Below are positions 33,626 to 44,834 of a stretch of 64,000 nucleotides of DNA, piece by piece. How positions within the stretch are numbered: position 1 is the first letter of the stretch; each line of letters begins with the position of its first letter. Under the pieces are notes generated by a model. The model made no database searches, was not told the DNA's origin, and was given only the letters and a program-made list of their open reading frames with translations. A program made the translations under genes and the position numbers. Source of the stretch: Cristatella mucedo (Eukaryota > Bryozoa > Phylactolaemata > Cristatellidae); assembly GCA_009760855.2 (NCBI GenBank), contig WPIO01000031.1, forward strand, positions 1,137,001-1,201,000, given 5' to 3'.

Positions 33626-34264
33626 ATGATTACTTTAGTTGTCTATTCACATAGCGGTAAATCCAGGCGTCATAACTGTTTGTCTTTTCCTTTCTGACTA
33701 TGGTTTTACGGTGCACCAAAATACATAGCAGCAGCAGAGCAAGTTCTAGCTTCTTTTATTTAGTTCCTGTGTACTCACATTCATTGATATATTAGCTGAA
33801 AACCGACTAAAAAGACTATCTACTGCCTTGATGAACGACACCCAAGGGTAACTTTAATACTTGCAGCACTATAATCTGCTCCCTTACAGAAAAAAGCCAA
33901 GTTTAAAGGAACTGAATGAAAGCCTAAATATCCTGACGCTTTCTGCTGCTCATAACCAATTTAATTAATCTATCCTGTCTAATTCACCAAACTGCTTGAT
34001 GCGTGATGCCACATTGTAGCTAGAGATTTTCAGAATTGAACATACCAGTCACGAAGCACAGTTTTTAATAATACAAATAATCATAATGTTGTCAAAACGA
34101 TGGCACAAGGTAAAACATGATCAAAATTTATGTTTAGGAATTTTAATGTACTGGAAAGTAATTAATTCGATTAGCTGGTGAGAAAATGAATAATGCCAGT
34201 CTGCACAGTCAAAAAAGATTAAGTTAAATGTGCGGAACAAATGCTGCCAGTAATAGGAGAGAGT

Positions 34265-34375
34265 AAAACTAACTATTGTATCTTGCTTCGTTTGCAACAA
34301 ATGTAAAGTGCCTAGAAAGAGATAAAGTTATATGAGAGCGCTATATCAAATGCATTATTATGACAATTATTATTA
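34265..34375 (+). mobile_element. LINE family A 3' end fragment
   Basis: AACAAATGTAAAGTGCCTAG, AAAGAGATAAAGTT and GAGAGCGCTATATCAAATGC, followed by ATT-rich tail. Only the 3' UTR end is left. Confidence 0.8.
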
Positions 34376-34406
34376 AAAATAATAGAAACGGTAAGTCAAT
34401 CCCGAA

Positions 34407-34640
34407 ATGAATCCGCACTGCATTCAAAAGGACCTCAAACTTCTTAAACTGGAGTGTAACTTTACTAAACTCAAGGTAGACCTCAAAGAAAAGGTTTTCG
34501 AATATCTGAACATGTACAACGAAAGCTGGTTCTACATAAATAAAGAGGACATAAACGATGTGAAAATAAGTGTATTAAAAAATGAATCAACAATGCCGTG
34601 TAAGAGAAATCAAAGTGCTTGCAGGGCCATGTATTCTTGA
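34407..34640 (+). CDS. Unassigned 77-codon open frame, possibly a fragment
   Basis: ATG to TGA, 77 codons, in AT-rich sequence directly after a LINE tail. The product is hydrophilic with an alternating Lys/Leu segment (DLKLLKLECNFTKLKVDLKE) and YNESWFYINKEDINDV. It looks less random than other short frames. However, it has no splice support that I trust and no family that I recognise; it could be a remnant of an unknown repeat or chance. Confidence 0.2.
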   Translation: MNPHCIQKDLKLLKLECNFTKLKVDLKEKVFEYLNMYNESWFYINKEDINDVKISVLKNESTMPCKRNQSACRAMYS

Positions 34641-36549
34641 TCACTTAAAAAAAAATCTCACATGTCGCTTAAGAATAAAAAAAGCAGAGATCTTTCCAAG
34701 GTAGCTCAAAAAGTCGGCTGAATAAATAACTTTTGTTATATTGCAGTAGAATTTAGTCTCTAGCACCTTTCTAGGATTTAGAAACAAAGGATGGCTGCTC
34801 GTGGACAAGACTGGGAGCCCGGGCCACTACCAAAGTGCGAGAGCCTCAAGCCAACGCTAAGGCCCAAGAAACAGCTAGAGCGATGCTAGACTAGCAGGGG
34901 TTGAATACTCAAATGAAATATAGAAGGAATCGATTGCATTAGCTCGCATCTGCCGCCTCAAAAGAAACGCCTAACGCTAGTCTGTACGAAGAAGCTCGAA
35001 GGGCTGGGCTCCAGAGTGGAGCATTTGCTGAAGCTCTGCCCCGGCTAGAACGGTTCTTTCTCGGCGCGCCACCTGATGCTTGCTTGATCGACTTAATCAC
35101 TAATTATTCCGTTGAAATTCTTAAGCGGCATAAGTACTCCGAGGCAAAACAACTTTGTTAATTCATACACCTAACCCCTGCAAGAGCGAACCATTCTTAT
35201 TATTACGGAGGTAATTGGCTCTCGAGTTTAATTCCTTCCCTAACGGGGTTCGCACTCAAATTACTCGCATGTCGAATTAAATTTCCGAATTGAAATTAAC
35301 TGCCATTAGTTCGTTTTGGACCCCTAAAAAAGACCACGATTTTTTCAGACATTAAAAATGTACTTATTTATTGCAGTACATTCTATTGTTTTCTGTTTTA
35401 AGGCAATATTCGTTATTTATTATACATTTTTAATTTTTTTTTATTTATGATGTAAGCATTAACTCGGAGATTAGACGAATTAAAGATGCTGCTGGAGTTG
35501 GAGGAAAAAGGCTTAAATGATCACTGGAATCTTAGTCGCTGATTTTTGCCACTTTGCTCACGCTTTCCTCACTTTTATATGCATGGGTTTTCGATAACAA
35601 TCTTTTTAATTAGGTTGGCTTCTCTCTCACTTTCAGAATATTTTTAATAATAAAGCCTGAAAGTGTCACCCACATCCCCAACATTTCTTTTATCTCACTT
35701 GTAGAGATCATCTCTTCAGTCTCACCTATTCCTATGTCCTGCAAAACTTCCATATGCTGCGTCTGAGCTCCTCCGTTGTCAGTTCAATAGATTAGAGCAT
35801 TTCCGTTGCTGCCACGTATGGTAAACGAGTATTGCATGAGATGCTGGGCGTATGTTGCAGCATTAAATGTGACGTTCGCTGCGGCAAATAGCTGTGGGAT
35901 ATCTGAAGCTAGCTTGCAACCCGAATATCAGCTCTCTACTCAAAGCTAAAAATCGTTCAAGTGACTATTCGTATCTCGAAAAAATCGTCAGTTAGGACAC
36001 TCGTAAGTCAATGTACCACTGTATTAAAAAATATTCTAAATACAGCAAGTTTATGTTGTTTGGAGCTATATAGAAAAAATATTCCGTAATTTTTGGTCAT
36101 GAAATGCAGTCACTTAAAAGCCCTTGGCCAATTTTTAGTTTAAATTCCTTCGAAACCCTCAATCCAATGAAGTGTGCTCATACTTACGCGTAGGTAAGTT
36201 AGATGTTCGCTGGCTTCGACAGAGGTCGATAATTGGCCGCACAGCCTCCAACGTTACGGTCATAGTTACCCCTGAGGACAGTAAACCCTTGGTTGAGAAG
36301 TATGAAATGCAAAATTTCAGTACTTATTACAAGTGCGTGTAGCGTAAAACATTGATTTCCTGCATATATAGCAGCTCTTAGATAAATAGATGGGTAGTTA
36401 CTGGCTTCCTGTGAAGTTATGCTAATTACAAAGCACACTCGCAAGGAAAGCGCTTACTCTCTCCGTGAAAGCCGGGCAAACTGATTTGTTCGACCGTACA
36501 GAAATAAGAAATTTCTAACGATTAAAATTACCACGGATTAGGTGATACG
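34641..36549. other. No gene recognised
   Basis: AT-rich, especially 35330-35470. No splice-supported exon or repeat family. Confidence 0.4.
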
Positions 36550-37008
36550 GCGTCGAGTATGCATAAAACCAGCTTACTTTCTGCAATGGGCACTGTGCCA
36601 TAGTAGGCTGTTGGACATACTCGCCAGCGTCTGTTTATTTAATTATATTAAGTAAGCACGCTAATTGTTTGATAAATGCTTGGGATTTTCAGTGTAGTAT
36701 TTAGAAGCCGCATGTTTGTGGGTTAACGGTTTAGGGTTTGGTGGTTAGATTTTGCATTTTTCTTTGTTCTTGAGGTTACGAGTTTAGGTTTTAGGGTTTA
36801 GTGTAAAGATTTAAGGGAGAATTTGACGCGGAAGATATTTCAAAATATGTCAGTTATATACGTAAATATAATTAGTATTTTAATAATACAATAATAGTAT
36901 TTTACGTAAATATAAGCAGAATTTTGGCGACCTCGTTGAACAGCCTGCCACGGGCACAGTGCCCACAACAGAAAATGAGCTGGCTGTATGCATAAGCGAC
37001 GTCGTATT
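36550..37008. mobile_element. MITE-like element with ~95-bp terminal inverted repeats, copy 2
   Basis: The left arm (GTATGCATAAAACCAGCTTA, then GGGCACTGTGCCATAGTAGG) and the reverse complement of the right arm (CTTATGCATACAGCCAGCTC, then GGGCACTGTGCCCGTGGCAG) pair over about 95 bp. The interior has GGTTTAGGGTTTGG and TTTTAGGGTTTAG motifs, parallel to copy 1 at 11712-12142. It ends about 115 bp before the acceptor of the next exon. Confidence 0.7.
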
Positions 37009-37122
37009 TGTTGCTTTGATAACACTATGAAAGCAGCTCGGGCAAGTTTCAGCTACGCAACTGTACCAAGGGTTTCGTGCGACCAGATGGAACCGGTTCA
37101 ACGACAACGGTTTATTTTGCAG

Positions 37123-37683
37123 ACGAAATTCTAACGCCAAGCCTCCAGGGAGTCAAGCCCAGCACTGAAAAAGCAGCGAAGCCTACAGGCACTGACAGCG
37201 GACGGAAGTCCTCCAGTGCTCTCGATAGCAGCGATATCGACGTGGCTGCAGACCTTGCGGCAGCGCCGTCCGCAGTGCCGACCACGCGAGCCGAGGATCT
37301 ACGAATGCCGAAAAGTGAAGCGGCCATCGCTTCGCTGTCGTCAGTAAGCCACGACGAAGCGAACGATGCACGCGCTCTGCACCAGCTCGTCAAGACGCAA
37401 GGCGTCCAGCCGGGTCTCAAGTTCAAGAGATTCGACGCCAGCGACAGCAGCTCCGCCTACCGGTCGGGCGAGGATGGCACCAGCAGTAGCGGCCACTCCA
37501 GCAGTAACGCTCCGTCGCAGCTGACGACGCCCGGCTCCGGCACGATGCGGCGCCCAGGCGACGACGTGAGCGGTGACCTGGGACGACGAGTCGACTACGG
37601 GAGCGACGACGACGATGATTCCGAAGAGGGCGCTCTCAACGAAGGGGCGCAGCGATTCACTAGCCGCCCCCGACGGCTACCCG

Positions 37684-37715
<32 letters not shown>

Positions 37716-38649
37716 AAAGTGAGAACCGCGGCGGCGGAGAGCGGCGGCGGCAGCTCCTATCCGTCAAGCTATCCGAGCTCGTCTGAGGAGCGCTCGAGGA
37801 GCCTGCATCGGCAGCCGATTCGCTCCGACGTGCTCGACCGCCCGACCACTTCCGGGTCGCAACCGCTCGAGTCGTCGAACGACGAGTCGAGCGGCGGCGC
37901 GTCGGCGGAAGCGTCCGGAGCGAGCGTCGCTCGGCAGCGTCCGAACGAAGTCGCGCGCCCTGCTGGCGCTCCCTACGCGGCAGCGGAGACGCGGAGCGGT
38001 CGGAAGCGCGTCTTCGCCTCCGCCGCAGCCGCAGCCGCGGAGGCGACGAGCGCCGCTACCGAGAAGGCGAGCGACAGCGAGCTGCTCTCCTATTGGACGA
38101 GGAGCTCTCTGAAAGAGCAGCGAAGCGGCAGCAGAGCCGGCATTTTGCAGCAAGTGCGAAAGGAGGGAGCGGTCGACGGGGCGACGCGGCCGGAGCGACC
38201 GAACGCGAGCACTCACGGAGTCGTCGGCGGTGGCGGCGGCGGCGGTGGCGGCGGCGGTGGCGGCGGCGGTGGCGGCGGCGGTGGCGGCGGCGGTGGCGGC
38301 GGCGGTGGCGGCGGCGGCGTCATAGCCGGAAGCAGCTCTCGCGCCGCCGTCGTGCGATTCGCGCCGGAAATCTACGCTAACGCCAAGGCCGAGACGCTCG
38401 GAAACGAGACGCTGCAGCGTAAAGGCGTCCGAGAGCCGTCGCGGCTGCCGCCGAACACGAGCCGCCAGGGCGAACCGGCCTCGCACTCACGGAGCAATCA
38501 GACGAATGCAGACGCGGCGAGCGGCTCGCCGAAGAATCCTTACCAGGAGCTTCGAGGCGACATTGCGTCGGAGGAACGCGGATATCGGAAGCTGACGGGC
38601 GCGAGCGATCAGGCCGTGGCGCAGGGTAATCAGAAACAACTGACGAAAG
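37123..38649 (+). CDS. Internal exon of large disordered-protein gene (exon D, 509 codons)
   Basis: Seen: acceptor GGTTTATTTTGCAG ending 37122 (one of the best in the window) and donor GAAAG|GTGAGA at 38650, phase 1 at both ends, 1527 nt. An alternative donor GTAATC lies 23 nt upstream. The product is Ser/Ala/Gly/Arg rich, with an acidic YGSDDDDDSEEG patch near residue 165, a Gly run near 190, SYPSSYPSSSEERSRS near 215, and a second Gly run of about 40 residues near 370. No folded domain is seen. The frame remains open far past the donor, through intron sequence, to 39404; I attribute that to chance because composition and codon bias change at 38650. Joining from exon C makes an Asp codon. 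Confidence 0.72.
38229..38319. repeat. GGC/GGT triplet repeat encoding the long Gly run
   Basis: A higher-order unit of about 15 bp, GGTGGCGGCGGCGGT, repeated several times inside exon D. The opposite strand reads as Ala/Thr repeats and the third frame as Arg/Trp repeats, which explains the shadow frames. Confidence 0.9.
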
Positions 38650-39030
38650 GTGAGAGTCATCTCGCCCGCCAACAAGCTGCTTTAGGCCGATTTATGGCAA
38701 GCGAAGCAAGCTCAGGTAAAAAAATGTTGCCTATAAGAGATATACAACTCACGACAGTGATATTAGCGACTCGAAAAGAGGTGGCAAGAAGGAGCGTCAG
38801 AACACAATCTTCTCGAGGGCAGTTTCTAATGGCAGCGCTTAAAGTTTTCAGCAACGTAGCCGTTATCGTTAGCATGGATTGCGGGCCAATAACGTGCTTA
38901 ATTTTTTGTAAACTGCAATTCTCAGAAACCACGCCCTTTAATCAATGCTACCCAGCATCAATTAAAAATCTCATAGAAACTGCAAGCCCCAAAGTCTGCC
39001 TACATTTCTCTGTTAAATTAGCTCTCAGAG

Positions 39031-39315
39031 AGACAAAGCCAGACAGTATCGGCGACAAGGATGACTACGCAACTTTAGACGGCGGCATACATCGGGCAGC
39101 GCGCGATCGCGACGATTATGTCACGATAAAGTCGGCGCTAATTTCACCACCGGCGAGTAAAAACGCAGGCTCAGTTGCACCGCTCAAAAGTCAAGCTCTC
39201 GACGGTGATGGAAAGGAACAACAAAGCGGTAGCCAATCCACGAGAGGCCTGCGAATGCCTGAGAATGGAGAAAACCAACCCGATCATCAAAGAATTGCAG
39301 CACCTCAGGAAGCAG
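39031..39315 (+). CDS. Internal exon with paired DDYxT motifs (exon E, 95 codons)
   Basis: Seen: the donor GAAGCAG|GTAAGA at 39316 is strong and phase 1. At the 5' side, CTCTCAGAGAG offers three AG acceptors two bases apart; the one ending at 39030 gives phase 1 and 285 nt, matching its neighbours, though 39028 or 39032 could be used. The product has DDYATLDGG and, 13 residues after the Leu, DDYVTIKS. The rest is polar (Gln, Gly, Asn, Pro). The two Tyr motifs have the YxxL/I shape of SH2-docking or sorting signals, and the pairing resembles an ITAM with slightly wide spacing. That function is an inference. Confidence 0.6.
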
Positions 39316-40630
39316 GTAAGAGAGCAAAAAAATCATGCGAGCGAGAAATAGTTCCATTGAAACCGGCAGCGACAATCAAGCGATGCATTATTATAAAGGC
39401 ATGATCACCAAATGAGTAATGAACTACTTGCAGAGGCTATTAGAGGATGCTACCAGTTCAATGTAGCGCACATATTCTTTTGTGTATATCAAGGATTCAA
39501 CGTATAACTATGCTAGTTTATATTTGTTTTGAAAAATATATGATTAGTAAGAAAAACGAAAGAACTCGAATGTTTACTTTAGGTATATGGCTGCCAGTCT
39601 TTTTCTGTGTTAATTTCGAAACCATCTTTACACCAAAACTGTAGTAGTCACCTGAGAAGCCGTAAATTCGGTGAACAGAATATCACGTTTTTATAAAACT
39701 GGAACGTTTTACTGAAAAAATAGACTACAAAAAATAAATGACACAACTCAAATTTAGATTAGATCATTCTACCTGTAGTCGATTCTTGGAATAGGGTTTT
39801 GACTTGTATTCTTATAATTAATTTCGATAAATTTCTGATACTTTTTGTGGGCTTGGATGAAGGCAAAAATATTCTATAGAGCTACACACTAAATATGTTA
39901 AAATACAAGACTAGAGGATCTTTTGGAGATCAAGAACAAAGATTAGAACTTCAAAAAATTAAAGTAATGACAGGTACCTCGCTTGCTGACAGATAAGATC
40001 ATGAAATTGTAAGCATTTTCGTTTTCTCACAGAACAAGGGAGTAACCATCCAGTAAGCTTCACGGCAGTTTCTTCCGTTTACTGTCTTCCACTAATCATG
40101 ACAATATTTCCTTTAGAGTAAAGGCGAGGCCAGCTGATTTAATGGCCTGGTTTACAAAACAAGTTTGTAACACTCACGTGACCTGAATCCTTCAAGTTCC
40201 GCTGCCTTTCGCTGGGGTTACATGGCCTACCCTGAACAAAACCAATTGTGAACAGCCCATGTACTTATTTTTTCTTTAAATCTTTACAGTAATGTCTCGA
40301 TTGAATTTTACATTATTAGTTTATATAAGCAAGCTTTGCATAGATTTTGAAGATTAAGGTGTGCTTCACAGCTTAACCATGAAGTTACAAATGATAGAGG
40401 CTTAGAGAAGCAAGACTGAAGAAAAACGATGATAATGCCGCATTTATTGCAAAAAAAGATATTTTAGCCCTTTCTTTATTCCTAGAAAATCCTTCGAGAT
40501 TTGGAACAGGGAATCTTTAGGTTCTTAATAGAAGTAGGACGTAAAAGATTTTTGCTGATTTTTTATCTAAGATTTTCAGGCTGAGCTAGAAATTACTGCG
40601 TAAGTCTGCGGTAATTTTATTTTATTTTAG
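39316..40630 (+). other. Intron
   Basis: AT-rich, from a GTAAGA donor to an ATTTTATTTTATTTTAG acceptor. No repeat recognised. Confidence 0.5.
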
Positions 40631-40963
40631 CTGCTTACTTTCCATTTAAAAGCAATGACTTAAAAATGGACGACCGATCAGCAATTGCAATTGCTCGCCC
40701 GTTCGAACGGATCCCGTCATCAGGAGACACTTCCGTATCGAGCGTTGGTGTTTCCGCCACATCGCAGCTGGGCGACGGAAGCATCGACAATACACAAGTA
40801 GCAGCAAGTACGCTAAAGAATGCTTCGGTCTTAGCAAAACTCAGTTCCGAGGGTGGAGAGCTGACTTCCACGCTGGTACAAACAAGAAAACAGGAGGCCT
40901 TTCAGACTGAGGACGCACTGCCAGGTACAAAAGCATACGAGCAGACGCTTTCAGGAAAGAAGG
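40631..40963 (+). CDS. Internal exon (exon F, 111 codons)
   Basis: Seen: a T-rich acceptor ending at 40630 and donor AAGG|GTAAAT at 40964, phase 1 at both ends, 333 nt. A second phase-1 donor, CCAG|GTACAA at 40925, would shorten it by 13 codons. The product is polar, Ser/Thr rich, with mixed charge (for example ARPFERIPSSGDTSVSSVG and TQVAASTLKNASVLAKL) and no Gly or Ala runs, so it is less biased than the large exons. There is an internal ATG, but the frame is open from the acceptor, so I treat it as internal. No domain recognised. Confidence 0.65.
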
Positions 40964-42738
40964 GTAAATAACGGTCGAAAATACTTCTAAAGGTTATAAA
41001 GTGTTAAATCCTTAACCTGTCATGTCATAACAGGCTAAAGTAAACAAGGCGAGAGACATAGTCATTTAACTCATAGCATTGATGAATGTAAGGCATGTAC
41101 GGCTAGATCTAACTAATCTAGTAGAATTATATAAATTCATAGGTATTCAGTTGTTGAAAAAATGAACACGACTTGCAAAAGGAGTAAAAATAAAGTCAAA
41201 ATAAACAGCCATATTCGATATATCACCTTGCTTATAATTTCATCATTGATATATCTTGAATTAAGGTGAAATAGCTGCATAATGCTACTTATTTTTCAAA
41301 CATTGTATGCGAAAGTAAAACTGGTATCCATAGAGTTCTATAAGACTCCCTGAGCTCAGCATCCACATAAAACGACAGTTTTTATTTTCTGTACTACATC
41401 TTACGTCCAACAACTCGCTCGAATAGGCAGCAATTTATTCTTGCAGCTCTTGCCTTTGCAGATCTCAAAGTCGCAGATAGGCAAGCATGAAGTGTTTCTG
41501 GCCTTGATGGCTGTGAATAAAATACATCATTTTGATTAGTAATCTAAGAGAACCGAATCTCTCTCTAGGAGCTTCATATGCGCCGCCTTGCTCGAACCTA
41601 CGATCTTGGTCATCAAACGCGAGCACCTAACCTCTAGGCTGGCGACATGTTGAGTCAGCCGCCGCATAAGGTTAGAGATTTAATAATCCTGGACTAGGAT
41701 CAAAATAGACGAGTTGCTGTCGAATCGGCCTTCTGGGTAAATCTTTTGAACATTGAGAAGTCGTCAATGAAGACACCTAAATTCCAAGCATTCTAAGATG
41801 CCAGTTTCTACTCAATTGTTGCATTAGGCGGACACGGTATTATGTGGACAAGCACAGGTGCGTTTAGGGTCTGACAGAGAAAATGTCAGCTGGCTTGTAC
41901 ATAAAGCTCTCTCTTTCCTATGCAACCGGCGTAAAGACAGATGATGTCGTGCAACCTTATTAGATCGGTGTGACACTCAGACTGATTGAAACGGCAACCT
42001 GTTTGGACCATGAGCAGTTTAGTAGTACAGACTGCAATGAGAGCGACTCATGAATGACGGTTGTAATGGTTGCATGCAGCACCACTCTGCTCGAGGCTTC
42101 ATTCTACACTCTGGCTCAGTAATGCCCTTCCCTCAAAATCTACGTCATCGTCCGGTTTCTGGCTTCTACTAAGGCTGGGCAGGACGGACAGTTAGAACCA
42201 GAGGGTGACAGATTTACATGCGCTTTTGGCTAGGTAGAGAGAAACGACCAAGGCCAAGGCTACCGCTTCGTCGAGTCGCCTTTCGTGAAGAAAAAGTTCG
42301 CTCAGCTGACCACGTGGATTTTTCCTGCTGCCCTATGATCACAACAAATTTGTGCCGTGCATAGTTTTCGAAGTTCTGCATTCAGAGTTTTGCTAGTTTT
42401 TAGTTTTTCCTTACTCTCGGACGCTCCCCTTCCAAAATTATTACACATGCAGAACGATAGTGCCGTGATAGCGTCTTTGATGCTTTGTGTCGGTACTGAT
42501 AGATTATAATACTTTCAGGCATTACAATCAAACTCTACGTATGCAATCTCATAGGGAATATAACCACTTACCAACATCTAATTAACTTTCAAGGATCAAG
42601 GTTGTACAATTTCTCAAAAGAACTTAATGGCTAAAGCATGCTTAAAATCTCATCGTAAAGCAAACATTAAGAAAGTTTTGATTATGGTGAAATAAAGAAG
42701 CACTAACGTAGGCAGCAGAAGAAGACGACACTTTAAGC
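40964..42738 (+). other. Intron containing one S1 SINE
   Basis: Nothing but the SINE at 41535-41650 is recognised before the hAT element. Confidence 0.45.
41535..41650 (-). mobile_element. S1 SINE, diverged
   Basis: Minus-strand copy: AATCTAAGAGAACCGAATCT tail, CTTGCTCGAACCTACGATCT B-box region, AGCACCTAACCTCTAGGCTG A-box region. Confidence 0.7.
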
Positions 42739-44156
42739 CAGTGGTTCTCAACCTTCCTAATGCCACGACCGTTTAATACAGTTCCTCATGTTGAGGCGAC
42801 CCTCAATCATGCAATTATTTTTATTTCTAGTTTATAACTGTTATTTTGGTACTGTGAATCGTAATGTGAATATCTGATATGCAGGCTATATTTTCAATGT
42901 ATACAATCAAAACGTTTTGCTCTCAAAATTGGCTCTGCCAGCATATCTCCTGTTGAATCTGCACGAAATCTAGGTGTCCTGTTCAAAAGTGACCTTTCGT
43001 TAGACGACCACATCAGCTTCGCAATAAAATCTGCCTACTTTCAGCTACATACCATTGCTAAAACTCGGGCTTTTTTTTAGACAGGAATGCCACATCTAAG
43101 TATGTCCATGCATTTGTGACATGTAGCCTTGACTCCTGTAACTGGCTGTAACTTGCTGGCCTACCGGCATGTACAATCACGAGCTTACAGCTTGTCAAAA
43201 CGCTGCAGCTAGGCTTGTCTGTCGTGAGCGTCGCAGTTGCCACGTCACACCACTTCTCGCCGACTTGCACTGGCTACCAGTCAAGCAACGTATCAACTTT
43301 AAGGTTTAATCACTCACTTTTAGGTACCTTCATTCTATGGCTCCAGCCTATCTCTCAGATATACTCCTCCATCAGGCCAAGCATCGTACCACCCGATTTT
43401 CGAAAACTAACCGTTTAAGTATGCCTCGTACAAACCTCAAATCCTTTAGAGACCGTGCTTTAAGTTCTTATGCTAACAAAGCCTGGAAATCACTCCTGAA
43501 GTTCGTCATGGCATCCCCTAACTTGACCACATTTAAAAAGAAATTAAAAACGCATTTATGACAGCATCTCGTGGGCCCCAGTGATTTCATCCTAATGTGC
43601 TTAAGGGTACTGACGCTGTTGCATGCTGCCACTAACCACACTTGCATGCTAAATCTATGCATGTCACCTCTAACAATGTTAATCTTGTTGTTTATCAAGC
43701 ATGGTAACACTCACAACTCGATCGGATCGTGCTTCCTTTGCAGCAAAGGTAAAGCACCTAGAAAGAGATTGAGTTCTGCGAGGGTGTTTTGTCAAGTGTA
43801 ATATTATTATTGTTATTGTTACAAATTGAAGACAAAGTAAAGCATAGTGATTATCCACAAAAAGAACATACGCAACTATATATTGTGGAATATTTATTTA
43901 TAACTACCGATAAATGAAATTGCATCTTGAAGCATGGTGTAGCATGGGTAGCAGTCTTAAAATGACAACAGTAAACTACATTGCTACATGTTGCGGCAGT
44001 ATGCATAAAAGGCCACGTCAGCGCGGAAGTTGAGATTGCTTCTTACTCACCAGATTAGAAATTCTGGAGGCAAATTCTAATGGTCTCTTAGGTGACACCT
44101 GTGAAAGGGTCGTTTGACCCTCAAAGGGGTCATGACCCACAGGTTGAAAACCCCTG
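42739..44156 (+). mobile_element. Non-autonomous hAT element of SPIN type, split by LINE A
   Basis: Starts CAGTGGTTCTCAACCTTCC and ends AGGTTGAAAACCCCTG, the inverted ends of a hAT transposon. The flanks CTTTAAGC and GATTAAGC share six of eight bases, as expected for an 8-bp target duplication. The interior matches what I recall of the SPIN non-autonomous consensus over long stretches (for example ACAGTTCCTCATGTTG, AATATCTGATATGCAGG, GGTGTAGCATGGGTAGCAGT, GGCCACGTCAGCGCGGAAGT). About 500 bp belong to the element; 42912-43824 is an inserted LINE. There is no transposase. Confidence 0.85.
42912..43824 (+). mobile_element. LINE family A copy inserted in the SPIN-type element
   Basis: Starts in the RT region with SPVESARNLGVLFKSDLSL-like coding and continues through LACRHVQSRAYSL, the LADLHWLPVKQRINFK region and the 3' UTR, ending in an imperfect (ATT)n tail. 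It has several frameshifts. The SPIN sequence continues directly on either side. Confidence 0.85.
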
Positions 44157-44591
44157 GATTAAGCCATCTATTGCTGATGATATCCTTAGTTAGCAGCATG
44201 AGAGTTAGCAACCATGGTTGTAGCATACAATTATTGCAGGACTGTAATATCTCTACGTTTTAAAGCTACCAAGAGGCCCGTATTCAGATCCATATATCCA
44301 ATATTTGAGCGAAACAACATCACGGAACAGTTTAGGCAGTGGTCAAGTATCCCCCAACACTAGCCCGGCGGGTCACTGTTACGTTTGGTAAGCTCTAAAT
44401 GAATTCCACGTGGACTCGTTTATATACTGGTGCACGCGTGTACCTTGACATTACACGGTATAAACATTTCGTATGATCCATGCACGCATGTTTTGATTCG
44501 CGTAGAAATCTGGTCAACACAGCTGGAGGAATTACAATTGAATTGTAATGCAAGTAAAGAATGTAGTTCGCATTTGCCTTTCTATAATTAG
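44157..44591 (+). other. No gene recognised
   Basis: Intronic flank after the hAT element; ends in a pyrimidine-rich acceptor. Confidence 0.4.
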
Positions 44592-44798
44592 ACAGATGTG
44601 TGCTAAAAAATCACACTGCTCTCGTTCTTGAAGGAAAGAATTGCTTAGAAAACGTCAGCGTCCAAATATCGGCCTTGGCAGTAAGTGATATGTATGCCCA
44701 AGCCGGAATTAGCTACACTCATACGAGCGAAAATGTCGGTGGATCGCAACGGTCCAATGAGTATCTTGGAGGCTTAGAGTTATGCAGCCAAAACTAAT
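44592..44798 (+). CDS. Possible alternative terminal exon
   Basis: Acceptor GCCTTTCTATAATTAG ends at 44591 and opens a frame in phase 1, matching the donors of the large gene. The frame ends at TAA 44796-44798 (product ends LGGLELCSQN). Within it, TTGGCA|GTAAGTG at 44683 is a strong donor but leaves phase 0, unlike any other exon here. If read to the stop, it would give an alternative C-terminus of about 68 residues, including TALVLEGKNCLENVSVQISA. Weakly supported. Confidence 0.3.
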
Positions 44799-44834
44799 CC
44801 TACCGATGGGGCTTAAAAGGAACAGGGGAAATGG

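Noticed and set aside
36700-36820. Interstitial telomere
   Set aside because: The TTTAGGG-like motifs are few, diverged and confined to the inverted-repeat element, and recur at the same place in its other copy.
38650-39030. Continuous reading from exon D into exon E as one long exon
   Set aside because: Composition changes sharply at the GTGAGA donor. The intervening stretch has AT-rich, intron-like sequence, and phase-1 sites exist on both sides. It remains possible as intron retention.
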